NCBI GenBank assembly: GCA_033439765.1
Contig: JAULSN010000005.1
Coordinates: 2,619,001 to 2,683,000, forward strand
DNA length: 64,000 bases
Direction of reading: 5' to 3'
Origin: Lasiosphaeria ovina
Lineage: Eukaryota > Ascomycota > Sordariomycetes > Sordariales > Lasiosphaeriaceae
Shown here: one piece after another, positions 13,363 to 28,317 of the stretch
Layout of the letters: the number at the start of each line of letters is the position of its first letter
How positions within the stretch are numbered: the first letter of the stretch is position 1
Position numbers and translations under genes: made by a program
Notes under the pieces: generated by a model
What the model saw: the letters and a program-made list of their open reading frames with translations, nothing else
The model's database searches: none
Told to the model about the DNA's origin: nothing

Positions 13363-16300
13363 TCAGTGATAACTCCCCCGCGAGCCGCGATAGTTCCCGC
13401 CTCCGCCTCCGCCTCGGTTGTTCCCACCTCGGTTATTTTCATACGGCGGTCGGCCATACTGGCCAGGAGGGGGAGGCTGGCCATACGGTTGTTGCTGCTG
13501 GCCTTGGTGCCCTTGGTACCCTGGAGTAGCCCCGTATGCTGGGGGGGCTCCGTATGCCGGTGCTGGCACATATTGATTGTTCCCGTATCCCTGACCACCC
13601 TGGTTGTATCTGCCATGACCAGGTGCAGGAGGATATGCCACCGGCGGAGGTGGTGGCAACCCCTGGCCGAATCCCGCAATACCCGGTGGCGGTGGTTGCC
13701 AAGAATTTTGCGGTGGCGCATACGAGTCTCGGTTGTTGTATCCGTTGCCCCGGTTGCCGTTACCATATCCATTTCCATTCCCATTTCCATACCCTTGCTG
13801 GGGCTGCTGGTAGCCTCCGCGGTTAGATTGACCATTATTATACGATTGCCCACCATCCGGCCCGTAATTGATTCTTCCGCGTCCGCCGCCGCCGCGGAGA
13901 GGAACACCTCCGTAACTTCTCCCGCCTCTCTGCGATTTACCCTTTAGATCCTCAATATCGTGTCTGTCAAGAGCAGGAGGAGGTGGTTTCACTCCACGAA
14001 GCAACATGGACTTGTGCGTGTGGGAGCTACTCGGGAACTCGAAGTGGACACTGCTTCTGTTAGTCGGACTGTCTAAAATAATTGTTCTCTCGGAAGCGGG
14101 GGGAACCACAAACCTCAATGACCGGTCATATTCAACATCGGGCATGGCTGCCCTCGTCAGCGGGTAAGTCAACGAGCCGTGCGGGTGGTAACCTTCAATC
14201 GTCTCCACCTGGCCGTTAAGGCCGTCGCTCTTGAGTGGATCCAGCTTCCACTTTGGAGGGCCCTGCTTCTTTGAGTAGAACCGAGACGTGATCTCGTCAT
14301 ACAAAGTAGGATGGGAGTCTGACAACAAGAGCACATCCTTGCCCAAGCCGTTACGAATTCGGTCCTCGGCGCTCAGAAGATGGCTCTTGGTTTCCATGGC
14401 CGCCAGAAGGCGGGGCATATCGATGAATGGCAGAAGAGCAACGCCCTGCCAAGCCATCTTCTTCCCGTTCAGGTCGATATCGAAGTCCTCGGGGTAGAAG
14501 TCGAGAATCTCGCTGTCTTTATTAGTCATCAGGTCATGGAAGACCTCGGGGATGGATGCCCGAGAGGCCGCCGGAAGGACACTCATGAGCTGCTCAAAGG
14601 GCCTCGATATCCGCCCGTGCTCAAACGAGATCTTCATCTTCCCGAGGTCGACAAAGTCGGCCGCAAACGGAGCGTAGTGGTAAGGGTAGTACCACTCCCA
14701 TGACGGGCAGCCCTGGAAATAGTACATCAGAACCCACGCAAGCCCCTCGACATAGGCCCGCGCAACCTTGTGCCGGAATCCAATGTCCTTGGAGTCCACG
14801 TGGAACTTCTGTTCGTAATACCTATCGGCATATCCCTCTTCCCACAGTCTGACTGTGTCGACCGGGCCATCCTCTTCGGTGGCCGCGGGAGTCCCGGTCT
14901 CTAAGGCGTTCGCTCCTGGAGTGCTAGCACTGTCCTCTTCGATGAGGTCCGCCTTGCGTTTCCCCAAAGCTGATGGAGGTGATGACTTTGCCTCGGTGCT
15001 GGTTTCTGCCTTGCCATTAGGTGTAGCTGGGGCTTGCGAGGCTTGCGACATCAGACCTTGGATCTGGCCCTTGAGCACACTTGCGGCACTCTTATTGGCT
15101 GTGTTGGCCTGTTCAACGGCACGCCGGTTCACCACCATGTCATGAGTGATCACCGCCTGGGCGGCTCTGGCATCCCTCTTGCTCGGGAAGTTTGTGATAG
15201 GGTGCAGCTCTAGTCCGGGGGGGGGTTGAGTGTACTCCTGGGTCTTTTTCGGGGCCCTATTGTTTCCGAAACGAGGCGAGTCTTGGTCGCCTCTACCATT
15301 ACCTTGCTGCTGGAGACGGCGTCTCTTGAAGCCGGCCTCACGCCGGTCCTCGGTTTCTTTTCTTCTCCTGAAGATGGCGTCCTCCTGCTTAGCAAGGCCG
15401 GCCATAATGTACTGAGCCCGCTCCAAGTCGACGTGGCCGTCCTTGGTCACGTACCCGCCCATGTGGGGGAGGTTGTCTTTCCAAATGGTGGTTAGAGTGT
15501 CGATGCCGTTTTCTCTAATTTCCAGGGCAGGCAGATGAGGCAAAAAGTCATTTCCCACGAAGAAGCACATGAAGACCCAGTCGTCGAGGGCTCGTTCGAG
15601 GTTAAACGCGAACGGCAGCCCAGGAACATTAAGCTCAATGGCAAGGTACTCACGAAGAATCGACACATGGAGCCAAATAAACGGCTTCAACGGTGGGGGC
15701 TTATCCTTTTCATCGAACTCGCCGTCCATTTTTTTGGCCTCACCTGTGCAATTTCTCGCCTCATGGCCCTTTTGGTTGCAGATTCTGCACAGCCTGGGCT
15801 TGTTGTCCTGGGCAAAGACATCTTCACGGAGGACACGGAAGTGAGGTTCGTGAGTGGCCAGGCCAAGCATGATCAGATCGGCATCCAGGCCGTAAATAAC
15901 ATGGCGGGTGTTGGGGTCGTGCTCGGGCGAATTGCGCTGGGACCGGACAAATTCCATAATCTTGTGCTCACCCTCACCGGGGACTGTGGCATCAGAGATG
16001 ATGACTTTCATCTTGGCCCATGCAGGATCAGTGTTGAGCTTGTACGAGCACCAGTAGCGCAGACTAGCCGCAAGAATGTCCATGAAGGGCGTCCCTGGTG
16101 TGATGGAATTGGAATCGAAAGCCTTCTGGACGACAGTTTCAACAGATTCCGGTTGTATGGTACTGTTCTTGTCCTTCTGGAGCATTTTGAGGAGTTCTTG
16201 CTTGTCATCCTCCTTTTCCTTGGCCTCCTGGGCAGCACGGAATCGTCTGGATCGCTGTTGGTTCATTTTGGCACGGGGAGCAACACCGTCTGCGGCGCAT

Positions 16301-16676
16301 TAGCTTCTCTTCAATCTCGAAAGCGCGCCTGAGAGCACGACAAAAAACCGAAGCATATGAACTTACCGACAGCAATCATAAGCAGCTTGCGCGGGCGAAC
16401 CATATTGACCACGCGATCAGTGTACTTGAAGATCTCAACCATCATCTCCTCCTCGTCCTTGGGAGGCGGCCTATCTTCTGGATGCGAACAGGGATGGACG
16501 ATGCCGTTCATATCCAGGTACAGGTTGTCGAACTCCTCGCCATTGGGGTTCGGCCGGGTAGCGTCAACGGGGATGACATTGCCATTTCCCATATCAACAG
16601 GCAGGTCCTCAACAACGGGTGATATTATCTTGGGGTATTTGGTCGAAAGCCATCGGAACGCGGCGGGAATACCCAT
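13363..16676 (-). CDS. rat1: 5'-3' exoribonuclease 2 (Rat1/Xrn2)
   Basis: This is the nuclear 5'-3' exonuclease used in RNA polymerase II termination, pre-rRNA processing and RNA decay. CDS is complement(13363..16289, 16367..16676), 1,078 residues with one 77-nt intron. The N-terminus starts [15 protein letters not shown] and continues with [16 protein letters not shown], as in XRN enzymes. Conserved acidic motifs include [11 protein letters not shown] and [18 protein letters not shown] zinc knuckle, [14 protein letters not shown], lies at about residue 270. It is found in many fungal Rat1 proteins and separates them from cytoplasmic Xrn1. The last ~170 residues are low-complexity Gly/Asn/Tyr/Pro-rich with RGG boxes, ending near [10 protein letters not shown]. 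The start is clear because XRN proteins begin directly with MGxPxxF. Confidence 0.96.
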
Positions 16677-18023
16677 TTTGAAGTACTGAGCAGGTTATGC
16701 CGAAGAAAGGCGACGAGACAGATGCTGGCGGATTAGCCTCGAATGGCTATAGCGAGAGAGTGAGCGCCGAATGTTTCAAAAAGAAACGACACTAATCTCT
16801 CTTCGACGCACATGGGGGTTACTTGTCGCGACGATCCTATGCGATGATCTCGGAGGGTAGGTAGTTGGGAAAGCGAGGTTGCCGCTGCTTGCGTCGACGG
16901 GTTGACGTAGCGCGAGAGGCGAACGCGAAAGGCTGACTGCCGACAAAGACGGGACGCGGTAGGTCTCGAGCACAAGGCCTGGTGCGAGCGCCTTTATTGG
17001 AAGATCCCTAGGTTTGGTTGGAGACAGAACAAAGCTCGCTGCTCAAATCAAGTCCGCTGGTGTGCGACAGAGATGCGCGTCGGCCGTGGTGCGGATGCGG
17101 AATATCCGACTAGGTGCTGGACCTCTGGTAGGTAGGGCGAAAGGGCGAAGGAGGTGTTGAGGATGTTTTCGAGGCGGGATTCGGATGTCGGAGCCAGTGA
17201 AAACATATTGCACCGCCTCGCCTCGCCACACCATCAGCCGCCATTTTATCACCCACTGTAAATCAGACCCGGAGGTTTCCAAACCCAATACTGTATGTAC
17301 ATGTACTGTACAAACGTATTCCGGGTACGGGGCTTCCGTCAATATCCGGTAAGTATGGAGTACCTGTTCGTAACAACGTTTACAGCTCGCTCGTAAAATG
17401 CAAGAAATACTGTCTTGGGAAGAAATATAATCTTGTAGAGCTTGTCGAATATCTATTTTTGTTTATATAGTTTAGTTTGGTAAAATGCTTCGATCGTGAA
17501 TCTACATTTCCAGTGTGGCGTTTTTTAACAAGCTATTTGATTTACACGCACTGTACAAATTACCGCATTAGGCTGGGGCGCTGGAAATATTTAGCTACCT
17601 TACGAAACACCCAGGCCTGCTAAAACTGGTCCCGTAAGGGTAGGTTACGTATAGAATATACGGATAGAGGGATTGCAATCTCCAAGCTTCCAAGCGTGAG
17701 GTACGACACAAGCCGTTCAGTACATCTGTCCACTATTCAAGGTGCTGCTTGAAAACGGTTGCAACCACTCCACAGGCAATGCAAGTCCGTTCATGCTTAT
17801 GATTGGCAAGTGAAGAGTCGATCGATCCGCCCCAGAGCTGACGCCAGCTGCATTCGCTGGATTGATTCGGTTCTCGACGCCCGACGACGTGGAGCTCGGA
17901 GCTCGATACGAGACTAGACAATTCAACACGAGACGCACGACACGAAAGCCGCCGTCGATGCGCCTATCCCCATCCCCATCCAGCCTCCATGGCAGATAAA
18001 CCACAGCCGCCCGTACCTCGACC
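16677..18023. other. Divergent intergenic region rat1-uso1
   Basis: This is a shared upstream region for rat1 (minus) and uso1 (plus). It has an AT-rich core around 17400-17560 and no supported gene. Short frames overlapping the uso1 start are not credible. Confidence 0.6.
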
Positions 18024-21000
18024 ATGTTCTCGACCATCACGGCTGCGCCGGCCAAGCAGTCGGTGAGCGAAACCATCGCGGTACTAAGCGGCCGCCTAAG
18101 CTCAGCCACGCTGCTCGAGGACCGGCGCGCCGCCATCCTGGGCCTGCGGAGCTTTGCCAAACAGTACCCGGCATCGGTGGCCTCGGGCGCCCTGAGGAGC
18201 CTGATCGGCAGCCTCAGCAAGGACGGCGAGGATGTCGACACGGTCAAGGTCGTCATGGAGACGCTCCTGATGCTCTTCAGCCCCAACAAGGACAGCCCCG
18301 AGGCGTCCGAGGAGATTGCCCTGTGGCTGGCCGACGAGTTCACCCAGCGCCAGGAGAACATCACCCTGCTGCTCGACTTCCTCGACACGGCCGACTTCTA
18401 CTCGCGCCTGTACTCGCTGCAGCTCCTCGCCGCCGTGCTCTCGGCCCGCACCGAGAGGACCGAGGTCTGCGTGCTCACGGCGCCCCTGGGCATCCCCAGG
18501 CTCGTGGCCGTTCTCGACGACCGGAGGGAGGCCATCCGCGACGAGGCAATTGCCCTCCTCACCGACCTCACCCCGGCCTCGGTCGACATCCAGAAGCTCG
18601 TGGCGTTCGAGAAGGGCTTTGAGCGTGTCTTTGGCATTGTAGGAGGGGAAGGCGGCCTCTCTGAGGGAGGCAGGGTCGTGGAGGACTGTCTGATTCTGCT
18701 GGCGAACCTGCTGCGCCTCAACTCGTCGAATCAGTCCATATTCCGGGAGATGGGTTTCATTGCGCAGCTGGGGCGCCTCCTAAAGAGCGCGTACCAGGGA
18801 GCCGACGGTGACCACGAAGTCGCTCAGTGGGCCGAGGCCCAACGTAACCGCAACATATACGCCCTGCTCGCCGTCATCAGGCTGTTCCTTGTGCCGGGCG
18901 CCGCAGGGACGCCCCAGAACCAGCTCGCGTTTTTAAGCGAGCGTGTACTTGAGAATACCCTGCACCTGGCCTTTGACCACGGCGTTGAGCTGCAGATCAA
19001 GGGCGAGGCGCTGTTGACCTGTGCAGACATGATCAAGGGCAACGCCCGCATTCAGGAGCAGTTCGCCGGGCTCGAGGTGCCGGCGCCGCTCAGTGGCCCA
19101 GCCGCCGGGCAGGCTCAGGGTTCCAAGACCAACGGCAGCACGCCGAGAGTCTATGTCATTGATGGCCTCTTGGATCTCATCCTGGCTGTGAGCTCGCCCC
19201 AGACTTTTGACATGCGGATGGCGGCCTGCGCGTGCCTCAAGGCCTACTTTTATAACCACGCCGAGATCCGCCGGCACTTTCTGACGCGGGCCATCAACGG
19301 CCACAAGCTCAAGGCCGACGAGCTCACCAACGTGCTCACAACTCTACTCCACCCGCTGCCCGACTCGGTCACGACAGATCCCTACAGATATTGGTTTGCC
19401 TCGGTGCTCATGCTCCATCTGATACACGAGAACCCGGCCACCAAGGCGTTGGCCATGGGCGTAACAGAAGGCGACGAAGCCAGCGGCGAAGAGGTCGTTA
19501 CAAGCATCCAGACCATTGCTTCGCACCTGCTCAGCAGCGTCGCCAAGTCGGAAGACCCCCGTGTCATTGTCGGCTACCTGATGCTACTGCTGTGCTGGCT
19601 GTTCGAGGACCTTGACGGAGTGAATGATTTCCTGGGCGAGTTCACCAACCTGCAAGGGCTGATTCAGGCGGCCGTCGAAAACCCGAATGGGGATGTCATG
19701 GTGCAGGGTCTGAGTGCCATGTTGGCGGGCGTAGTCTATGAGTTTTCGACCAAAGATTCTCCGGTGCCGCGGGCGACAGTCCGCGAGATGATCGTGTCGC
19801 GCATGGGCCGTGATCGCTATGTCGAGAAATTAACCAAGCTGCGGTCGTACCCCTTAATGCGGGACCACGAGGTCCTGCCCCAGAGCCTCGACTCGAATCC
19901 GGAGCAGAAGCTTCCAGATGTCTTTTTTGATGACACGTTTGTCGAGTTCTTCAAGGACAACTACAGGCGCATTCTCCGGGCCATTGACCGCGACCCGGGC
20001 CTGGAAATATCCGTCATTACGAATGGGGTGCAAAAGGGGATCTCGAGAGAGCTAGTCGACTCGCTGCGGGCCCAGGCCGACGAAAAGGAGAGGGCTCTGC
20101 AGGACGCCGAGGCTGCAAGAGCCTCGCTCCAGAGGCAGCTCAGTCAAGAGCAGGCAGACCACCGCCGCGCCAAGGAACTCGGCTCGGCCGACGTCTCCCG
20201 CGCCACGGCGGCAGCCGATGCTCTGCGCGCGCAGCTCACGGCCAAGGACCGCAAGCTGCAGAGTGCTGAAGGAGTGGCAGCCAAGCTCATCCAGCAGCTG
20301 AATCAAGAGCAGACGGACCACCACCGCACAAAAGCCGAGATAGCAAGGCTCAAGAACGTCAACGACGGTCTACAGCGACACCACGAGGAGGAGGTGGCCG
20401 AGCTGCTTGCGGAGCAGAAATCAAAAGAGCAAGAACTGCAGCGGCAAGCGGACGCAATCCGCAAAGCAGCCGAGTCAGATGCCGAGCGCGCACGCCGACG
20501 CTTCGAGGCCGAGAAGGCCGACTTAAAAGCCACAATTAGAAGCCTCGAGGTTGATTTGATGAAAGCCAACAAGGCCAGGACCGACTTGGAAGGCAGGGCG
20601 GCAGAGCTGGACGCGAAACTGAAGGCGGCGGGAGACGGCCTAGCCGACACGGAGAAGCGACTCAAGACAGCCGAAGCAGAAGGTCGCAAGGTATGTGCTT
20701 TTTCACTCAGAAAAGCATACGGCGGGAATTTAATTTTTTTGCCCGGAAAAAGCTAACCAGGCCCAGTCGAGCGCACAACTCGATGCAAAGGAGGAAGAGC
20801 GCAAGACGGTGCAGAGCGAGCTCGACGACCTTCTCATCGTGTTCAGCGACCTCGAGGACAAGGTCACAAAATACAAGGTTAGATACTGGCTGGGATCGTC
20901 GTATCTTGCAGCGTGCTTACCTGGCATGACTGGCATGACTGACATGGCATTTACTCTAGGAACGGCTCAAGTCCTTAGGTGAGACGGTGTCTGACGGCGA

Positions 21001-21040
21001 GGACGAGGATGACGATGGCGAAGAGGAGGACGATGAGTGA
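18024..21040 (+). CDS. uso1: Intracellular transport tether Uso1/p115
   Basis: This is a golgin-type tether that docks ER-derived COPII vesicles at the Golgi. CDS is join(18024..20690, 20767..20877, 20960..21040), about 952 residues. The second exon could start 6 nt earlier at 20761, adding Ala-Gln. I prefer 20767 because the GCTAAC branch at 20752 is too close to the first AG. Residues 1 to about 650 form the armadillo-like p115 head, with AAILGLRSFAKQYP near the N-terminus and a VFFDDTFVEFFKDNY segment at its end. Residues from about 670 to 930 are a heptad-rich coiled coil. The protein ends in an acidic tail rich in Asp and Glu, typical of Uso1/p115. It is shorter than yeast Uso1 but near the usual length in filamentous fungi. 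Confidence 0.94.
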
Positions 21041-22026
21041 ATAGAGAGAGGAACCAGCGCAACAGCCGCATTCAACTCGACGTCTTGAAAGTCAACAAAG
21101 CCAGCCCAGCGACGGGCTGCCAGTCACAAACGCATCGGAAATAGTACGCAGGGAAGGCTATTTTCGGTTTCGTTTCTGCAACATTGTACGGCTCTCCCAC
21201 AACAACCCAATACATGGTGCTCCGAATGACGGAGCTTAGACTGTGGATATCGGTATCGAGGTAACGATGCATGCGACGGACACACAGTTTCCACAGGTGG
21301 GACAAAAAGCAAGACGCAAGCATGGGCTCCGGCTCCCAACGGCTAGGCTTGCAAGTCGCCGGCTGCCCTCTGGAGAGAAAGGTGAATAAACAGCCAAGCC
21401 TTGGGACGTGCTATGTTGTGTTGTTCATGCGCGTGGCCTATGGCAGGGCAAGGCAGGGCAACCTAATTCATGCATTTTTGCGTGTTACCTAGGTCTACCC
21501 ACGTAAGTACAATACAATACAAGCCAAGCAAAGTTACTATTAAATACATCAACAACCTGAACGTATGGAAATGCCACTCACAGGAATCCCTTCCGTCTGA
21601 TCAGTCTGTGTGGGATTGTGCCTAGAGCCTACCGTGTCAATCGAGTCGAGCCTGCCTTATCCACCCTTCCTACCCAAAATCTAAAATCGCAGCAACTTCT
21701 CCTCTTCTCCCTCTGAGTCTACGTTACCCTTGTCACTCTCACCCACACACATTCAGTTCGATTGGGCGACAAAAAAAAATCCGAACCCTTTTTTTTTTCT
21801 TCTCCCGTTTCGCTGTGGGTGGTTCGTGAGTACTTGGCGCGCCACGATAAATTTTATATACAAATCCGTACATACATAAAATTTCACAAAGCCTCACTCA
21901 CCCACAACCCCCCTCTCTCACAGATCCAGTTGTGGAATTTTGACGACCTGTTTTTTTAAAAAGGGAGAAAGATAGGGAGATATATACAGACACATATATA
22001 TATATATATATATATAATCAGACGTC
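21041..22026. other. Intergenic region upstream of the methyltransferase gene
   Basis: No gene was recognised. The sequence becomes AT-rich toward the right and ends in a (TA)n tract directly in front of the next start codon. Confidence 0.6.
21993..22016. repeat. (TA)n dinucleotide tract
   Basis: An alternating AT tract ends about 10 bp before the ATG of the arginine methyltransferase gene. It is in the 5' leader position and too close to the start codon to be a core-promoter TATA box for that ATG. Confidence 0.85.
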
Positions 22027-24005
<1,979 letters not shown>

Positions 24006-25445
24006 ATATGGGAAGTAGACCTAAGAAGGAAAAAGAGAAACCTATCTGTAGCGTAAACGTATCCATCCACATAGACACTAGATAGACATTTGCTCTTGCC
24101 TTTGCTCTTGCCCTTGCTGTTACTCTTGCTACTACGGCATAGTTACCTCGTCAAATATCTAGCCAGGTACGAGTCCGAACGCCTACCCCCAGTGGGACCC
24201 AAACTTCATATTTATATCAGATCCGTGAAATGCCACATGCCGTTACCTTACCTTTTTCCGCTTTTATTTGGTAGGATCCGTCGATGTTACTTATGCCTCC
24301 GGCGGCCCTCCGGAGGCGCCTGCGGCGGCCTGCTCGCTGCGCTCGAGAGACGTCGGCTAACGAATACCTGGCCATCTGGACATGTGAACACACGAGGTGC
24401 GTAGGTAGTCAATCCCCTGAATGGATGAGCGTAGCCAGAATTGGAAAACAATATATAAACCTAAACAAAATACAAACATAACACGTCCACTCACTCAGCT
24501 GTTTGTCGGCATGAGATGACATGACATGGCGCGACATGGCGCGCTCATATGCGACAGGATTACGTACCTAGGGTAGCTTTCCTGCATTACAGAGAGAAGT
24601 CAACGCCCCCCTTTCTTTTTTTCTTCTACTCTTCTCTCGGTTCCCTCCCCTCCTTTTTTTCCGTTTCCTTTCTTCTCGACGCGAGCAATCACAAATCAAC
24701 AAGCACAAACCTACCCATATCTACCCACTTGCCTACCTACTCTGCCTATGCCAACCACACCAATATCAACTGACCAGAAAAAAAAAGGAAGCCTACCTAG
24801 CTTGCCTACCAACCTTAGATAGATACAAGTACAAGTACAAGTACAACGAGAAAGACACCACTGCGCAGCAGGACACGACACCAGGCTGCCTGCCTGTTTT
24901 GTTTTGGTATGTGCATGCGGCACGCAAGTAACACATACGTGCAGAGGAGAGCAAACAACACGTCAAATGGTGTGTCCGCTTCGTTCCTTCATTCGGGACT
25001 AACCACCTTAATTATTGACCAGCACAAGTGCTCCACAGTTCATCAACAGCAGCAGCCAAAGAGGAACCAAAAATGGCATACACGCCTGTCTGTATGACTG
25101 TCTGTTCCCCCAGGTGATGTCAGTGCCGAATCAGTGTCCTCGTCGTTGAGTGACTCGTTACCGTTGTAACCACCGTTGTTATTGTAGCAGGTCGGTGTTT
25201 ACCTAGATAGGGATTAGATACCGCATCCCAGCAACAGGACATCGAAATGCACGCTTGCCAAGCTCGTTTAGTTTACCCATATCGTAGGGCCAAGTCTTTG
25301 GGGCTAGCTAGCTATCAATTTCGCCTTCCAAACAACTCAGGGCCAGCCGGCCGGATATCATCAAGCAGGTGCCTAATTTTACATTTCGCCAAACACACAA
25401 CCAATAACAAATCAATTCGGCATATCAAAACCAAACAACCCCTTT
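24006..25445. other. Intergenic region between convergent genes
   Basis: This is the 3' flank of the methyltransferase and fet3 genes. It contains pyrimidine-rich tracts at 24600-24680, several CTACC-type repeats at 24710-24800 and about four copies of AGTACA at 24826-24845. No gene was supported. Confidence 0.6.
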
Positions 25446-27676
25446 TCATGTTCTTGTTCCTCCTCCGCCAGCACCATCCACCAACGAGACCTCTGTGGGT
25501 GTCGGACCTTTGGGCTCGGCCACGACCACAGGTGCATCAGCAGGTGAGACGACGCCAGCACCCGCTGGCTCGACAGCTGGCTGGTCAGCCATGCCGACGA
25601 AGCCGTACCAGGCAATGACGGCCACGCCGAGCAGACCGCTGATGATGCTGAACACGAGAGCGACGATGCCGCGTGTGGTAAATCTAGCAAGACGACATAT
25701 ATTAGCCCCGGTGTCATTATGTTCAACACCAGCGGGATTATAGGATATGTTGCCACAGTTATATACTACGGGGTAAGAGGACAGGACGGAAAAGGGGTTC
25801 GGGGGGTTTCAAAACAGCATAACAAGACAGAAAAGACATACCCCTCAGGTATCAAGCCCGGCGGGACGTTTTGTCCCGACAGATCGAGATAGTTGACCGA
25901 GTTGCCAGCCGCGTTTCCGACGGTGGGAACACCGGCAGCAGAGCAGGCGTCCTTGTGGTTCTGGGGAATAACGAGGGACTTTTGCAGGTCGAGGGGCGCC
26001 TCAACAAAGGTGGCCATGAGGCCCGACTGGACGTGCCACTCGATGTGGCAGTGGAAGAGCCAGACACCTAATTATCCCCGAGAGTCAGCAACAAGAGGGA
26101 TTGAAATTGAGCAGATACGATACACACCTGGGTTATAAGCCAAAAAGCGCAGGACAATGTTGCCGTTAGGGTACAGGACGAACGTGTCGCGCCGCATGGG
26201 GACCTCTGAAAAGTTGGCCGAGGTAACGCCCGAGTCTTGAAACGTGCCAGCTTCTTCCTCAGAGCGCCAGACGGCCTGGAAGTGGTGGCCGTGCAGATGG
26301 AACGGGTGCTTGCCCGGGTCGATGTTGTTCACTATAATCTCGACGACTTGGCCCTTCTCTAGCACGAAGGGGTGCGTGTATTTGCCGTAGACTGTCGCAT
26401 CGGTTGCCAGCTCGCCCGAGCTCAGGGCCGTGTACAGCGTGGGAACCTTGGGGGCCCTGTACGTGATGTCATTGAAGAATGCACTGTACACCTGGCAGTT
26501 AGCACGCAGATCCCATTTCCCAGGGGCGGACACAGACAACGTACTAGTTGGCGCCGTCGTCGAGATTGTCCATGATGACGTCTAGCGAGATGCTTTGGTC
26601 GGGCTCGCCGTAGATGGTCTGGTTGTCCCAGGGCACGAGGGTCCAGTCGTCAAAGGGTTCGTAGTCTCCGTCTACCACGGCGGGGTCGGGAAATGGCTTT
26701 GTCGAGTCGTATGTGAGCCACCCCGTCACATTCCAGTTCAGATCGTCCGGGAGCGTGTCAAACAGAGACGTGTCCATGCTGGCAACAATGGGGAAGTTCT
26801 CCGAGGTGTCGTTCCTTGCCGTGATGATGAAGCTGCAGCGCTGCGCGGCCGAGAGGTAGATCATGGTGGCTTCGGCTTGCTGGTGGTAGACACCGTCGAC
26901 CTCGATGATGGTCATGTTGTGGCCCTCAAACCAGAGGTACTGGCCGGCAAAGGCTCCTACGTTGATGACGCGGAACAGATACCTCTTTCCGGGCTCGACC
27001 GAGATCTTCAAGTTCTGCGTGTCGTTGAGCAGGGCCGAGTTAGGCACCGGCTCGGCTCCGGTGGGATTGGCTTTGCTAATAAAGAAGTCAAGAAGTCCGG
27101 GCATCTGATCGTGGTACCAGTCCGAGACGGTCAGAACCAGCTCTTCGTCATAGTCGTCCTTGAAGGGCGAGTCGGGGTCATGGATGATGAGCGGCCCCCT
27201 CAGGCCGTCGGGATACTGGCCATGGTCGTGCGAATGGTACCAGTATGTGCCCGGCTGGTCGATCTGCGCGCGTGCATGTTAGTCGTTTTCCTTGCTGTTT
27301 TGCAACTCTGGATATCCCATACCGTAAAGTTGTAGGTAAAGCGAGACCCTGGTGAAATGGGACACTGGGTGGCCTGGCTTGGGCCGTCCATGTGGGTAGA
27401 CCCGTTCATGAACAGGCCGTGAAAGTGTAGCGACGTGGACTGGTCGCCCAGCGAGTTGAGCACGTTGACGATGATCTGGTCGCCGATATTTGCCTCGATT
27501 CTGGGCAGGGGCCACTGGCCGTTGATGCCAATCGTCGACCTCTCTGCCATGCCATCGGGGTTGGCTGTGACCCAGCCGATCTCAAAGTCATACTTGACCG
27601 TGGCAGCGCTCGCCAGAGCCAGAAAGCCCAGCTGGCGCACCAGGGACGAAAGACTGGGCGGCCGTAGCCAGGCCAT
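25446..27676 (-). CDS. fet3: Iron transport multicopper ferroxidase Fet3
   Basis: It oxidises Fe(II) to Fe(III) at the cell surface and hands it to the permease Ftr1. CDS is complement(25446..25683, 25842..26067, 26128..26483, 26545..27263, 27323..27676), 630 residues. An N-terminal signal peptide (about 1-24) and a C-terminal membrane segment ([20 protein letters not shown]) with a short cytosolic tail match Fet3 topology and argue against a secreted laccase. The copper-binding motifs are all present: HFHG (84-87), WYHSH (126-130), [10 protein letters not shown], and HCHIEWHV near the end of the third cupredoxin domain. It is divergently paired with ftr1, and three SREA-type sites lie in the shared promoter, so iron-repressed expression is inferred. 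The acceptor for exon 3 is placed at TACAG because the nearer AG would produce a stop. Confidence 0.94.
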
Positions 27677-28308
27677 TTTTGTTGTTCAGGCCGATAGAAG
27701 ACGCAAATGGCTTCTTTAATTTCCTATTTGAAGAAATTATTTTTCTCCTGTTTGTCCACTTTGGGTGTCCGTGTGTCTTGGTCTTGTTTCGTTGTTTGTT
27801 TTGCGTTTGCGTGTATGTGCTTTGCATAATACCAACCTCAGGTACCCTCGAGATTTCTGGGGCTCGATCTTCGGATGGATATATGAACGGCTTAATTAAT
27901 GGGCAAGCTTTCTGCTTTGTCCCAGAGGGCGAACAACCTGGAACCTGGTACGTAACGAATAGACACCAATACCTTAGCTGAGATGCGTACTGCACCTTCC
28001 ATTACTGCTCCCGCTTCCCGCCTCCCAGAGAAACTGTTCGCTACTTCCTCCCTTCTGTCCTTCCTCCTCTCCAGAGCTCGGGCGAGACCGTCCCCACCAG
28101 CAGACAGCATGTCCCGCCGAGAACGGAGTGTCGTACGAGCTGTGGGCGGGCTACTACTAGTTCCTACACTGTACGCTGTAGGTTTCGTCTCAAGGGGGGT
28201 GCGCGAGCAGGGGGTCGTGAACGAAAATCTTATCAATCAATCAGATTGGCAGGCACCCCCGGTCGCAGCCTATAGGCTTTCGAGGCACTCACACCGCGTG
28301 ACTTTTAG

Positions 28309-28317
28309 TTATCTGAT
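28309..28317. promoter_or_regulatory. SREA-type GATA site (TTATCTGAT)
   Basis: This matches the ATCWGATAA consensus of fungal siderophore/iron GATA repressors when read on the minus strand. It is about 630 bp upstream of the fet3 start and about 1.46 kb upstream of ftr1, with a CCAAT box 23 bp to the right. Confidence 0.6.

Noticed and set aside
21993..22016. TATA box of the methyltransferase gene
   Set aside because: It is a simple (TA)n tract ending about 10 bp from the ATG, too close to act as a core promoter for that start.
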